Source: Niastella sp.
GTDB lineage: Bacteria > Bacteroidota > Bacteroidia > Chitinophagales > Chitinophagaceae
Assembly (NCBI GenBank): GCA_016710595.1
Contig: JADJVM010000006.1
Span: 1-64,000, forward strand
Direction: 5' to 3'
Length of the DNA: 64,000 nucleotides
Below are positions 36,835 to 45,077 of the stretch, in pieces. Under the pieces are notes generated by a model. The model saw only the letters and a list, made by a program, of their open reading frames with translations. It had not been told where the DNA came from and ran no database searches. The translations under genes were made by a program, and so were the position numbers. The stretch's first letter is position 1. Each line of letters opens with the position of its first letter.

Positions 36835-37635
36835 ATGTGTGTAGCCAATAGCATACAAATGCCCCGTAAGCAATACCTCCGGTTAAAAGAAATCTTAAAA
36901 GAACTCACCCAATTAGAATATGAAAGGCTGCAAATACCCTTTCAATCAGGTTTTGATTATCATGATTGGCCGGTCTTAAAACCGAGCGCTGATGGTATGG
37001 ATGTAAATTTATCTTTTATGGAATGGGGTTTAATACCTGCTTTTATACATACCCGGGCAGATGCCGATAAATTTAGAAAAGGGTTTAAAGATGCCGGTGG
37101 TTACCACCCGCCAAGGCTCACCCTCAATGCGATTGGTGAAGAGATGCTGGATAAACCTTCTTTTAAAGAAGCTGCCCGTAAACGCCGTTGCCTGGTGTTA
37201 TCTTCAGGTTTTTTTGAATGGAGGCACCTGCCTAAAATTGGTAAATCGGGCAAAGTATTAAAACAAACAGATACTTACCCTTACTGTGTTTTTATGCCTG
37301 GCCACGATTATTTTTACATGGCAGGAATCTACCAAACTTTTACAGATAAAGAGTCCGGGGAAATGATTGATACTTTTGCGATTGTTACAAAAAAAGCGAT
37401 CGGTATTATGGAACAGGTACATAATATTAAAAAAAGGATGCCGGTTATTTTAACAGAAGAAGATGCCAGGCGCTGGATTTTACCCGACCTGGCTGATGAA
37501 GAGATATTGGAACTGGTAAATAAAGATTTACCGAATGAATTTATTGACGCTCATGCTATCGCCAAAGATTTCAGGACCCGGCCCCATCCAACGGAAGAAG
37601 TTTTATACCCGGAACTGCCGGCCCTGGTAAAATAA
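36835..37635 (+). CDS. SOS response-associated peptidase (YedK/HMCES family)
   Basis: SRAP proteins crosslink to abasic sites in single-stranded DNA through Cys2 and shield them. The 266-residue protein starts MCVANS, so Cys2 becomes N-terminal after Met removal. Other active-site residues are visible: Asn98 in TLNAIGEE, Glu128 in SGFFEWRH and His196 in VHNIKKRMPVIL. Length is slightly above E. coli YedK (222), owing to the N-terminal half. It is monocistronic, between the kinase (divergent) and a strong hairpin. No LexA box was identified. Confidence 0.94.
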   Translation: MCVANSIQMPRKQYLRLKEILKELTQLEYERLQIPFQSGFDYHDWPVLKPSADGMDVNLSFMEWGLIPAFIHTRADADKFRKGFKDAGGYHPPRLTLNAIGEEMLDKPSFKEAARKRRCLVLSSGFFEWRHLPKIGKSGKVLKQTDTYPYCVFMPGHDYFYMAGIYQTFTDKESGEMIDTFAIVTKKAIGIMEQVHNIKKRMPVILTEEDARRWILPDLADEEILELVNKDLPNEFIDAHAIAKDFRTRPHPTEEVLYPELPALVK

Positions 37636-37650
37636 AAATAAGGAAAACAA

Positions 37651-37680
37651 AAAAGGTTATCGAAATTACGATAACCTTTT
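37651..37680. terminator. Bidirectional intrinsic terminator
   Basis: Perfect 12-bp inverted repeat (37651-37662 and 37669-37680) with a 6-base loop, A-run on one side and T-run on the other. It serves the SRAP gene (+) and tRNA-Leu(UAA) (-). Confidence 0.9.
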
Positions 37681-37686
37681 AACCCG

Positions 37687-37772
37687 TACTCGGGATGGGA
37701 ATTGAACCCACACTCGCATTGCTGCGAACAGGATTTTAAGTCCTGCGTGTCTACCAGTTCCACCACCCGAGT
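37687..37772 (-). tRNA. tRNA-Leu (UAA)
   Basis: 86-base class II tRNA. The acceptor stem ACTCGGG pairs perfectly with CCCGAGT, discriminator A. The anticodon loop CTTAAAA between CAGGA and TCCTG gives TAA. There is a long variable arm and a T-loop with GTTCAATTC. Confidence 0.95.
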
Positions 37773-37785
37773 GACACTTACTTTG

Positions 37786-37811
37786 AAAAAAAATCCCGAA
37801 CCAGGTCGGGA
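37786..37811 (-). terminator. Intrinsic terminator of tRNA-Gly(GCC)
   Basis: On the minus strand a 6-bp stem (37794-37799 with 37806-37811) is followed by a run of eight T, between the two tRNA genes. They therefore appear to be separate transcription units. Confidence 0.7.
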
Positions 37812-37818
37812 AATGATG

Positions 37819-37891
<73 letters not shown>

Positions 37892-38041
37892 ATAAAGAAC
37901 TAATAGAAGCATGTAAACAAATAATTGTTTGGTATTTACCCACGAAAAATAATTTCATGAGTTGCTTCTGAAATACCTTGAAAGAACTACCCTTTTTTTA
38001 AGGACTGCAAAAATAAGGGTTGATTCTGAAATCCAAAATTT

Positions 38042-38251
38042 TTATTTATATTTTGGATTATATAATGTGTTATCGGGAACTTCCACTTTGGGATGACCTT
38101 TGTAACGATGGGTATATAAATTATAACAACCGCCTAATACCAGCGCTAAAAATAAAAAAATCTGGCAAAGCCAAATAAACCTTGAGGTTGAAACCCAGTT
38201 GTGCGCAAGATCTTTATGTGAATTATCAATAAACTCTTTTTCTTTTTCCAT
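38042..38251 (-). CDS. Small single-helix membrane protein
   Basis: A 69-residue protein with a charged N-terminus (MEKEKEFIDNSHKD), one hydrophobic helix at about 25-45 (FIWLCQIFLFLALVLGGC) and a polar C-terminus ending NPKYK. There is no signal cleavage site; the single helix suggests an inner-membrane protein. It lies 45 bases downstream of the glycosyltransferase gene on the same strand and may be co-transcribed. Family not recognised. Confidence 0.55.
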   Translation of the reverse strand: MEKEKEFIDNSHKDLAHNWVSTSRFIWLCQIFLFLALVLGGCYNLYTHRYKGHPKVEVPDNTLYNPKYK

Positions 38252-38296
38252 TGCAGTATATTTTCATGGCAAAAATAAGGTTTGCACTTGAAATAA

Positions 38297-39358
38297 TCAT
38301 TTTTTGGATGCCGTAATTTCAGAAAAGGTTTTCTGCTTCTTAATATAATACTCCCATATAATCAGCCCACTGTACTTTACTTCTTTATCCGGTTGCATCT
38401 TTCCCGGCTTATTTTTCGCTTTCTTTTTAAAAACCAACCAATAAAAAAAATTTCTGTGCGCTTTTAAAATGGCAAAAAAACCACTGCCATGGCCATCGGC
38501 CAAAAACTTGATTGCAGCAACAGCATCCAGAACGAGACGTATGAAAATTTTCCATACTTTTTGTGAAGCAGGGTAATTTTTACAAAGCATTACCAGGTTA
38601 TTTCTAAAATTAAGATACGTTTTAAATTTATTTTCTTTTGGTAACGTGCCTCCACCCACATGATACACAACAGATGCAGGTTGCACATACACTGAATACC
38701 CTGCCCGTTGCAATCTCCAGCATAAGTCAATTTCTTCCTGGTGTGCAAAAAAGTAGTCATCAAAACCAGCCACTTCAAAGAAACATACAGGCCGTATAAA
38801 TAATGCTGCGCCACTTGCCCAAAAACATGGCCGGGCATCATTATACTGCCCATTATCTTTTTCACAGGTATCAAATACCCTTCCCCGGGCAAAAGGATAA
38901 CCCAGGCTATCAATCCATCCGCCGCTGGCACCGGCATATTCAAAAGTATCTTTTGCCGAATAAGACAATATTTTTGGCTGGCATGCAGCAATTTCTGTAT
39001 TCGTTTGCATGAGGCTAATAATGGGCTCTATCCAGCCGGGGCTCACTTCTATATCACTATTCAACAACACAAAATAATCACTCTGTATTTTCTGCAGGGC
39101 CGTATTATACCCTTTTGCGTAGCCCTCATTTACCGGGCTTTCAAGAATTTCAATAGCAGGAAAATTAAGTTTTAAAAATGCTACTGAATCATCTGTTGAC
39201 CCATTATCAGCAACTATAATACGTTTTCGGGGATAGGTACTGTTTATCACAGATGGTAAAAATTGCTGAAGAAATAATTTCCCATTCCAGTTCAGGATCA
39301 CTATGGAAACTTCGGGGAAGCTATCACCGGCCGCAATAGGAAATTGTGAAACTGGCAT
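38297..39358 (-). CDS. Family 2 glycosyltransferase
   Basis: A 353-residue GT-A glycosyltransferase of the rhamnosyltransferase/WcaA-like type. The N-terminal domain shows VSIVILNWNGKLFL, VADNGSTDDSV, the metal-binding DxD-like NSDIE in FVLLNSDIEVSPGW, and a late catalytic region with FFAHQEEIDLCWRLQRAG (acidic pair EID). The C-terminal 100 residues carry amphipathic segments and a hydrophobic helix (FFYWLVFKK), suggesting membrane association. It probably adds a sugar to a lipid-linked glycan. It has its own promoter and no other sugar genes around it. Confidence 0.92.
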   Translation of the reverse strand: MPVSQFPIAAGDSFPEVSIVILNWNGKLFLQQFLPSVINSTYPRKRIIVADNGSTDDSVAFLKLNFPAIEILESPVNEGYAKGYNTALQKIQSDYFVLLNSDIEVSPGWIEPIISLMQTNTEIAACQPKILSYSAKDTFEYAGASGGWIDSLGYPFARGRVFDTCEKDNGQYNDARPCFWASGAALFIRPVCFFEVAGFDDYFFAHQEEIDLCWRLQRAGYSVYVQPASVVYHVGGGTLPKENKFKTYLNFRNNLVMLCKNYPASQKVWKIFIRLVLDAVAAIKFLADGHGSGFFAILKAHRNFFYWLVFKKKAKNKPGKMQPDKEVKYSGLIIWEYYIKKQKTFSEITASKK

Positions 39359-39377
39359 ACATGAGTGGAATTAGGCA

Positions 39378-39385
39378 CAAATATA
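39378..39385 (-). promoter_or_regulatory. -7 promoter element of the glycosyltransferase gene
   Basis: TATATTTG on the minus strand, 19 bases before the start; exact TANNTTTG match. Confidence 0.6.
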
Positions 39386-39416
39386 ATTGATAAAATAAGT
39401 TTGGCGGATCATCTTA

Positions 39417-39424
39417 TAAATTTG
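39417..39424 (+). promoter_or_regulatory. -7 promoter element of the DUF2130 gene
   Basis: TAAATTTG, exact TANNTTTG match, 68 bases before the DUF2130 gene start. Confidence 0.45.
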
Positions 39425-39492
39425 CATTTTCGCTTGCTAAACTTCACCTCAATTACCAATTCAATTTATTATCTTGTAAAAAAAATATTGAA

Positions 39493-40689
39493 ATGCCCCA
39501 GCAAATAAAATGTCCCGGTTGTGGCCATCTTTTTGAACCCAGTGATGCTATAAGAGACGAAGTAGAAAAAGAACTACGGAATAAAATGAATGATTGGCGT
39601 AAGAAAAAAGATGAAGAGTACAATGAGAAACTGGAAAATGAAAAAAAACTCCTGCTTGAAAACATGGAAGCTTCCCTTCGTAAGAATATTGCCGGCGATT
39701 ATGAGGCACAACTAAAATTATTACAAACTCAAAATGCAGATAATGAAATTAGGTTAAAACAGGCACGGGATAAAGAAGTGGAATTTTATAAGCAGGCACA
39801 AGCCTTACAATTAAAAGAAGCTGAACTGGAAATAGAATTACAAAAAAAATTACAGGAAGAAAGAACACGGCTTACAGAGCAAATCCGAAAACAGGAAATT
39901 GAAAAAAATGCTTTAAAGGATACTGAGCATTCGCTTAAAATAAGAGAACTTGAAAAGCAACTGGAAGATCAAAAAAAACTGGCAGATGAAATGAAGCGTA
40001 AACATGAGCAAGGCTCCATGCAACTGCAGGGCGAAGTACAGGAACAGGCATTGGAAGATTTACTTAAAAGCAGCTTCCCTTTTGATTTGATTTCAGAGGT
40101 TGGCAAAGGTGTAAAAGGTGCCGACTGCATACAAACCGTAAGAAATAACCAGGGGCAAGTATGTGGCAGCATTATTTATGAAAGCAAGCGTACAGAACAT
40201 TTTAGCAGTGACTGGCTTGAAAAATTAAAAGTAGATATGCTAAGCCAACGTGCTGATATTGCTGTATTGGTAACACGTGCTATGCCAAAAGACATGACAC
40301 AGTTTGGTGAAAAAAACGGAATTTATGTGTGCAGTTTTGCAGAAGTAAAAAGCTTAAGCATTGTATTAAGAAATGCGATCATTAAAATAAGTGATACAAA
40401 AAAGTACCAGGAAAATAAAGGTGATAAAATGGTAGCCTTATACAATTACCTTACCAGTGCAGAATTTACCCTTAACTGGAACGCTATGCGGGATGGGTTT
40501 AAGCAACTCCGCAATATGCTGCAAAAAGAAAGGGAAGACTATGAGAAAAACTGGAAGAAAAAAGAAAAACAAATAGAATTGATCATTCAAAACTCTTTGC
40601 ATATTTCAGGTTCTGTGGAAGGAATTGCAGGCCTGGATACAATTAATATGCAATTAGAAAATGATGCAAACAATTTTCTGGAAGAGTAA
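39493..40689 (+). CDS. DUF2130 coiled-coil protein
   Basis: A 398-residue protein of the DUF2130 family. It starts with a short zinc-ribbon-like motif, IKCPGCGHLFEP, followed by a long charged coiled coil (about 20-180, rich in Glu, Lys and Gln). The conserved C-terminal DUF2130 domain (about 180-330) has EVQEQALEDLLKSSFPFD, EVGKGVKGADCIQTV and YESKRTEHFSSDWL. The last domain resembles restriction-endonuclease-like folds (E...D...ESK pattern), as suggested for the family, so nuclease activity is possible but unproven. It is monocistronic. Confidence 0.88.
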   Translation: MPQQIKCPGCGHLFEPSDAIRDEVEKELRNKMNDWRKKKDEEYNEKLENEKKLLLENMEASLRKNIAGDYEAQLKLLQTQNADNEIRLKQARDKEVEFYKQAQALQLKEAELEIELQKKLQEERTRLTEQIRKQEIEKNALKDTEHSLKIRELEKQLEDQKKLADEMKRKHEQGSMQLQGEVQEQALEDLLKSSFPFDLISEVGKGVKGADCIQTVRNNQGQVCGSIIYESKRTEHFSSDWLEKLKVDMLSQRADIAVLVTRAMPKDMTQFGEKNGIYVCSFAEVKSLSIVLRNAIIKISDTKKYQENKGDKMVALYNYLTSAEFTLNWNAMRDGFKQLRNMLQKEREDYEKNWKKKEKQIELIIQNSLHISGSVEGIAGLDTINMQLENDANNFLEE

Positions 40690-40713
40690 TAATATTTCTT
40701 CTTTCCCATCACA

Positions 40714-41337
40714 TCATTGTATTACCCAGGTTAATAAATTATCATCAATGATAGTTCCGGTAACGGTTAGTTCAATTTTATCGCCTTTTAAAATGACACA
40801 TTCGGCAGTAAAAAAGTCCTGGCTGTAAGATACTTTTAAAATGTGCATGTGCTTTTTAAAATCTAATGAGCCATGCCCATACCACTTGAACAATGCCTCT
40901 TTAATACTCCATGCAGCCGTAAGGTTCTGCAGGGGATCGGCTGGCAGGTGCTGAATAAGCGCTGCTTCCAGCGGATTTAAAAATTTTAAGCTTAATCTTT
41001 CAATTTTAGGTTGGGGCATTTCAATATCAATACCCACTTTTTGCGACCGACTTATAATGGCAGCAGCATAATTACCGCAATGAGATACAGAAAAATGATA
41101 TAATTCATCTGCCAAATAAGGCTTTCTGCTATCTGCAATTATAATATGTTCTATTGGGAACATGGGGAATAATACCTTAAGCAAATACCTGCCTGCCAAA
41201 TGCTGTAACCTTTTGTGGGCATGGTTCACAGGAATTAGTAAAGATACTTTATGCAGAAAAAAAGGCTCCTCTTCGGTGATATGCCATACCCCGAGATCGG
41301 TACTTTCGTTGATATTTTGTTGATAAACCAGTGGCAT
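40714..41337 (-). CDS. 4'-phosphopantetheinyl transferase, Sfp type
   Basis: Transfers phosphopantetheine from CoA to a carrier-protein serine. The 207-residue protein has the two conserved motifs: VGIDIE (Asp104, Glu106, Mg-binding) and WSIKEALFKWYG (Trp143, Lys146, Glu147). FSVSHCGNYAAA before the first motif is also conserved. Size is that of Sfp/AcpT-like enzymes. No polyketide or peptide synthetase genes are near, so it may serve the general acyl carrier protein. Confidence 0.92.
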   Translation of the reverse strand: MPLVYQQNINESTDLGVWHITEEEPFFLHKVSLLIPVNHAHKRLQHLAGRYLLKVLFPMFPIEHIIIADSRKPYLADELYHFSVSHCGNYAAAIISRSQKVGIDIEMPQPKIERLSLKFLNPLEAALIQHLPADPLQNLTAAWSIKEALFKWYGHGSLDFKKHMHILKVSYSQDFFTAECVILKGDKIELTVTGTIIDDNLLTWVIQ

Positions 41338-41408
41338 TATTGCGAATAAAAACAGAAATGAAAAATGAAACTTTTAATTTTACAAATTAACAAACAAACA
41401 GTTGATAC

Positions 41409-41945
41409 ATGATACTAAGTGACAAAAGAATTTTACAGGAAATTGAAAAAGGCACCATAAAAATTTTACCATACAACAGGGAATGCCTGGGCAGCAATAG
41501 TTATGATGTTCATTTAGGCGCCAGCCTGGCTACTTATGTTGATGCAGAACTGGATGCCAAAAAACACAATACCATTCGTCATTTTGAAATTCCAGATGAA
41601 GGAATTTTATTACAACCCAGTATTTTTTACCTCGGCGTAACAATGGAGTACACAGAAACGCATGAGCATGTTCCATTTTTAGAAGGAAAATCATCTACAG
41701 GCCGCCTGGGGATTGATATACATGCCACCGCAGGCAAAGGTGATGTGGGCTTTTGTGGCAACTGGACCCTTGAAATTTCGGTAAAGCAACCTGTACGTGT
41801 GTATAAGGGAATGCCTATTGGGCAACTTATCTATTTTCCGGTAGAGGGCGAGATTGAAGTAAAATACAATCAGAAAAAAGATGCTAAATACAGTGGCCAG
41901 CCCAATCAACCTGTGGAAAGCATGATGTGGAAAAATGTATTTTAA
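41409..41945 (+). CDS. dcd: dCTP deaminase
   Basis: Deaminates dCTP to dUTP for dTTP synthesis. The 178-residue protein begins MILSDKRILQEIEKG, has LGSNSYDVHLG, the nucleotide-binding SSTGRLGIDIHATAGKGDVGF and WTLEI segments and a C-terminal YSGQPNQPVES tail that closes over the triphosphate in this trimeric family. The serine hydrolase gene starts 16 bases downstream and may be co-transcribed. Confidence 0.95.
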   Translation: MILSDKRILQEIEKGTIKILPYNRECLGSNSYDVHLGASLATYVDAELDAKKHNTIRHFEIPDEGILLQPSIFYLGVTMEYTETHEHVPFLEGKSSTGRLGIDIHATAGKGDVGFCGNWTLEISVKQPVRVYKGMPIGQLIYFPVEGEIEVKYNQKKDAKYSGQPNQPVESMMWKNVF

Positions 41946-41961
41946 AATAAATGAGTGTGAT

Positions 41962-43029
41962 ATGAAACGAATCTTTTGTTGCTTGCTATTAGTATTTTCT
42001 TGTGTTACCTTATTTGCGCAATCAGCGAGTGATTCCCTTTTTCAATTTTTACAGGCCAATAAAAAACGCTCTTCGCTTTACCTGGTAGTAAATGATACCG
42101 TAAAAGCAAGGCTTAATGAAAATAAACTGATGCCCCTTGCGAGTACGGTTAAAATTATGATCGCCATTGAATTTGCGAAGCAGGCCGGGAGCCATATTTT
42201 AAGTGTTGATGACAAGGTTGCCGTACATGAGCTAGATAAATATTATATCCCAAACACTGATGGGGGTGCCCATCCACAATGGATTGAATACGAAAAAAAA
42301 TCAGGGAACCTTCAAAATGATAGCGTCCCATTGCTTGATGTTGCCCGGGGTATGATCATTTTTAGCAGTAATGCCAATACCGAATACTTACAAGACTTGC
42401 TGGGTATGGATAATGTAAAAAATAACATTCAGTTGCTGGGGCTTGATAAGCATACAGCTATCTTTCCGCTGGTAGCTTCATTATTTATGTATCAAAACCC
42501 AAAAAAAATAAAGGAAGAAAAAATAATAAAAGGAATTGAAAAATTATCGGAAGAACAATATTGCAGATACATTTATGATATGCACAATGCATTAAAATAT
42601 GACACCTTACTCAAAGCCAGTTTCAGGCCGCAGGACTTAAGTCTTGCCATGCAAAAAGAATGGTCAAACAGGCTGCCGGCCTCTACTACCAAAGAATATG
42701 TACATATAGCGAATGTTTTAAACAACCGTAAATATTTCAGTGAAGAAGCCTATGCAGTAATTGCCGAGCTCTTAGAATCTGTGATGGAAAACCCGGCAAA
42801 CCAAAAATGGCTGAAACACGCCGGCATGAAGGGTGGAAGCACTTTGTTTGTATTAACCAAAACATTATATGCCACATTAAAAAATGGCGAACGCATAGAA
42901 TTAAGTTATTTCTTTAACGACCTTACAGCACAGGAAAATGAAATGCTTCGTCATTATATGAATTCTTTTGAATTATCCATTTTAAGGGATAAAACTTTCC
43001 GGGATAAATTGGCCAATGCATTTAAATAA
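41962..43029 (+). CDS. Exported serine hydrolase with class A beta-lactamase motifs
   Basis: A 355-residue protein with a signal peptide (residues 1-20, cleavage after FAQ-like site). It carries the three penicilloyl-serine transferase motifs: STVK at 61-64, SSN at 135-137 and KGG in HAGMKGGSTLF near 292. The WIEYEKKSG and omega-loop region differ from true class A enzymes and no clear Glu166 equivalent was identified, so beta-lactamase activity is uncertain; an esterase or carboxypeptidase is possible. The start at 41962 gives a clean signal peptide and avoids overlap with dcd. Confidence 0.8.
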   Translation: MKRIFCCLLLVFSCVTLFAQSASDSLFQFLQANKKRSSLYLVVNDTVKARLNENKLMPLASTVKIMIAIEFAKQAGSHILSVDDKVAVHELDKYYIPNTDGGAHPQWIEYEKKSGNLQNDSVPLLDVARGMIIFSSNANTEYLQDLLGMDNVKNNIQLLGLDKHTAIFPLVASLFMYQNPKKIKEEKIIKGIEKLSEEQYCRYIYDMHNALKYDTLLKASFRPQDLSLAMQKEWSNRLPASTTKEYVHIANVLNNRKYFSEEAYAVIAELLESVMENPANQKWLKHAGMKGGSTLFVLTKTLYATLKNGERIELSYFFNDLTAQENEMLRHYMNSFELSILRDKTFRDKLANAFK

Positions 43030-44113
43030 CTTTGAATTTTTTATGATATGCAATAATAAAACCAACCACTTCATCATAACTTAAAATGCCCTGTGGCTGT
43101 CGGTTCCCCAATAAAAATTGAGTATATATCCAAATAATAACAGGCTGTAAAAAACTCCGGTGTTGCCGTTGATATTTACGCATTGCCATAATGTCTGCCC
43201 TTACCTCATTGCTTAGTTTTTCAGAAAAAGTTTTTGCAGCTATTGAATCCAGCATGTACAAATTTCTATTGGCATATAAAAAAAGATCAAAATAAACGGA
43301 ATAATGAAATAAAGTATCTGTGGATGACATGGCAGCCAGGTAACCTACAAAATTGGCTTCATCTTCTTTGGCATAACCCAGTTGGTGTGCCACTTCATGG
43401 CAACTGGTATAGGGTAATAAAAAAGCAGGGATATTTTTGTTTACCTGTGCCTCCCCGGTAAATGGATTATAATAACCGGTAATACCCGTATAACTTTGCC
43501 AGGCACTCCACAAACCCGGTTTCAATGATTCATTCTCATATTTCAAAAATGAATATTTAAAGCTGGCTTGCCTGTATGCCTTTTTTACATCCGGCACCAG
43601 ACCTTTTACATCGGGCAGTTTAAGTTGCTGCCGTAACAGGTATGCTTTGCCTTCATTCAATTTATTCAGTAGCAGGCCATTCATCTCTATTAATTCTGCT
43701 TCGGTATATTTTTGCGATGGCAACCCCAATTGCCATCGTATCCCTTTTCTATCGTAATTAATACCCCAAAAAACATTAAAAACTATATAAATACAGGCCA
43801 AATACATTAAACCTTTACCCGCTTTTTCTTTATAAAAAGAGATCGAAAGTTCTTTAAATTTTACCTTATAAACCCATTTTATAAATTGTAAAATCTTCCA
43901 TACCAGCCAAATTACCAACAAACCATAAAGTAAATCTCCCAGGCTCCATGGCAGCCAGCCAGTTAAAAAACGTAATTGCTTTGAAAAAACAGGATAAAAA
44001 CCAGTTGAATACCCCTTTTCTACAACCAATGGAAAATAACCCAGTATATGGATACTAAGGCATACAATACCTAATAGCCAAAGGATTATCCTTTTCTTTC
44101 TTATTGGTTTCAT
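43022..44113 (-). CDS. DUF3810 membrane metalloprotease-like protein
   Basis: A 363-residue DUF3810 protein. Three hydrophobic segments near the N-terminus (about 8-28, 52-73 and 98-116) anchor it; the rest is probably extracytoplasmic. It contains a zinc-peptidase motif HEVAHQLGYAKEDEANFVGY, with HExxH followed by a downstream Glu in EDEANF, a gluzincin-like pattern. The family is widespread but its substrate is unknown. Its 3' end overlaps the serine hydrolase gene by eight bases (convergent). Confidence 0.88.
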   Translation of the reverse strand: MKPIRKKRIILWLLGIVCLSIHILGYFPLVVEKGYSTGFYPVFSKQLRFLTGWLPWSLGDLLYGLLVIWLVWKILQFIKWVYKVKFKELSISFYKEKAGKGLMYLACIYIVFNVFWGINYDRKGIRWQLGLPSQKYTEAELIEMNGLLLNKLNEGKAYLLRQQLKLPDVKGLVPDVKKAYRQASFKYSFLKYENESLKPGLWSAWQSYTGITGYYNPFTGEAQVNKNIPAFLLPYTSCHEVAHQLGYAKEDEANFVGYLAAMSSTDTLFHYSVYFDLFLYANRNLYMLDSIAAKTFSEKLSNEVRADIMAMRKYQRQHRSFLQPVIIWIYTQFLLGNRQPQGILSYDEVVGFIIAYHKKFKVI

Positions 44114-44195
44114 TATTTAAAACTAAGAAAAAACAATAAATCTTAAATTTGAATTAATAAAACATAATTGCACTCCTTTTTTTCAAAAAATATAT

Positions 44196-44203
44196 TACCT
44201 TTG
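44196..44203 (+). promoter_or_regulatory. -7 promoter element of the DUF177-rpmF unit
   Basis: TACCTTTG, exact TANNTTTG match, 22 bases before the DUF177 gene start. Confidence 0.65.
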
Positions 44204-44225
44204 CCGTCCTTTAAAAAGGAACACG

Positions 44226-44768
44226 ATGGCCAATAGAAGGGAATTTGACATTGCGTTTGTGGGATTGAAGCCCGGTGTTCATGAGTTCAATTTTGATCTC
44301 GATGATAAGTTCTTTGCAGAAAAAGGTAATACAGACCTCAGCCATACCAAGGCACATATAAAATTGTTACTCGATAAAAAATCGGGTTTCATGCTTTTAA
44401 AGTTTGAGGTTGGTGGAAGTACAGAAGTAAATTGCGACCGTTGTGGCAACCCATTGCATTTAGATCTCTGGGATGAGTTTAATATGGTTGTAAAAATGGT
44501 TGATAATCCTGAGGAAATGAATGAACAGGAAGAAGACCCGGATATCCTTTATATATCCCGAACGGAAAGTCACCTGCACATCAGCGATCTTGTGTATGAA
44601 TTTGTATTACTGAGTGTACCCATGCAACGCATGTGTGCCCCGGATGAACAGGGAAATGATACCTGCAACCAGGAAGTACTGCAAAAACTAAGAGAAATGG
44701 AAGAAAGAACTTCGGAGAACAATGCCAATAGCCTTTGGAAAGGCCTGGACAAGTTTAAAGAAAATTAA
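44226..44768 (+). CDS. DUF177 (YceD-like) protein
   Basis: A 180-residue DUF177/YceD protein. The family precedes rpmF in most bacteria; plant homologues act in 23S rRNA accumulation, so a ribosome-assembly role is likely. Visible are the family core with VNCDRCGNPLHLDLWDEFNMVV, where CDRC may bind metal, and SDLVYEFVLLSVPMQRMCAPDE followed by a late Cys in DTCNQEV. It is 22 bases before rpmF and clearly in the same unit. Confidence 0.9.
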   Translation: MANRREFDIAFVGLKPGVHEFNFDLDDKFFAEKGNTDLSHTKAHIKLLLDKKSGFMLLKFEVGGSTEVNCDRCGNPLHLDLWDEFNMVVKMVDNPEEMNEQEEDPDILYISRTESHLHISDLVYEFVLLSVPMQRMCAPDEQGNDTCNQEVLQKLREMEERTSENNANSLWKGLDKFKEN

Positions 44769-44790
44769 AAAATAATAAAAATAAAGAGTC

Positions 44791-44985
44791 ATGCCAAATC
44801 CAAAAAGGCGCCATAGTCAACAACGTAGTGCAAAAAGAAGAACGCATTATAAAGCAGTAGCCAACACCTTAAGCAAAGATGCTACCACAGGTGAAATGCA
44901 TGTGCGCCACCGTGCTCATGTAAGCGAAGGCAAATTATATTACAAAGGCAAATTGGTTGCTGAAAAAGCGCCCCTTAAGGCATAA
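44791..44985 (+). CDS. rpmF: 50S ribosomal protein L32
   Basis: L32 is a small basic protein of the large ribosomal subunit. The 64-residue sequence starts MPNPKRRHSQQRSAKRRTHY, the classical L32 N-terminus, and has no zinc cysteines, so it is the Cys-free form. It sits between the DUF177 gene and plsX as in many bacteria, with a strong hairpin separating it from plsX. Confidence 0.97.
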   Translation: MPNPKRRHSQQRSAKRRTHYKAVANTLSKDATTGEMHVRHRAHVSEGKLYYKGKLVAEKAPLKA

Positions 44986-45012
44986 TTGAATTTGTTTTTT
45001 GCAAAAAAGTTG

Positions 45013-45060
45013 ATTCCAAAATTTGGATTGAGTAACTTCAATCCGGATTTTGGAATTTTT
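45013..45060 (+). terminator. Terminator or attenuator between rpmF and plsX
   Basis: Inverted repeat with 19-base arms (45013-45031 and 45038-45056), six-base loop; the only non-Watson-Crick positions are two T-G pairs that can form in RNA. A T-run follows (to 45060). It ends 17 bases before the plsX ATG, so plsX expression would depend on read-through or on a start inside the hairpin. Confidence 0.82.
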
Positions 45061-45077
45061 AATTGTAATTATCTAGG

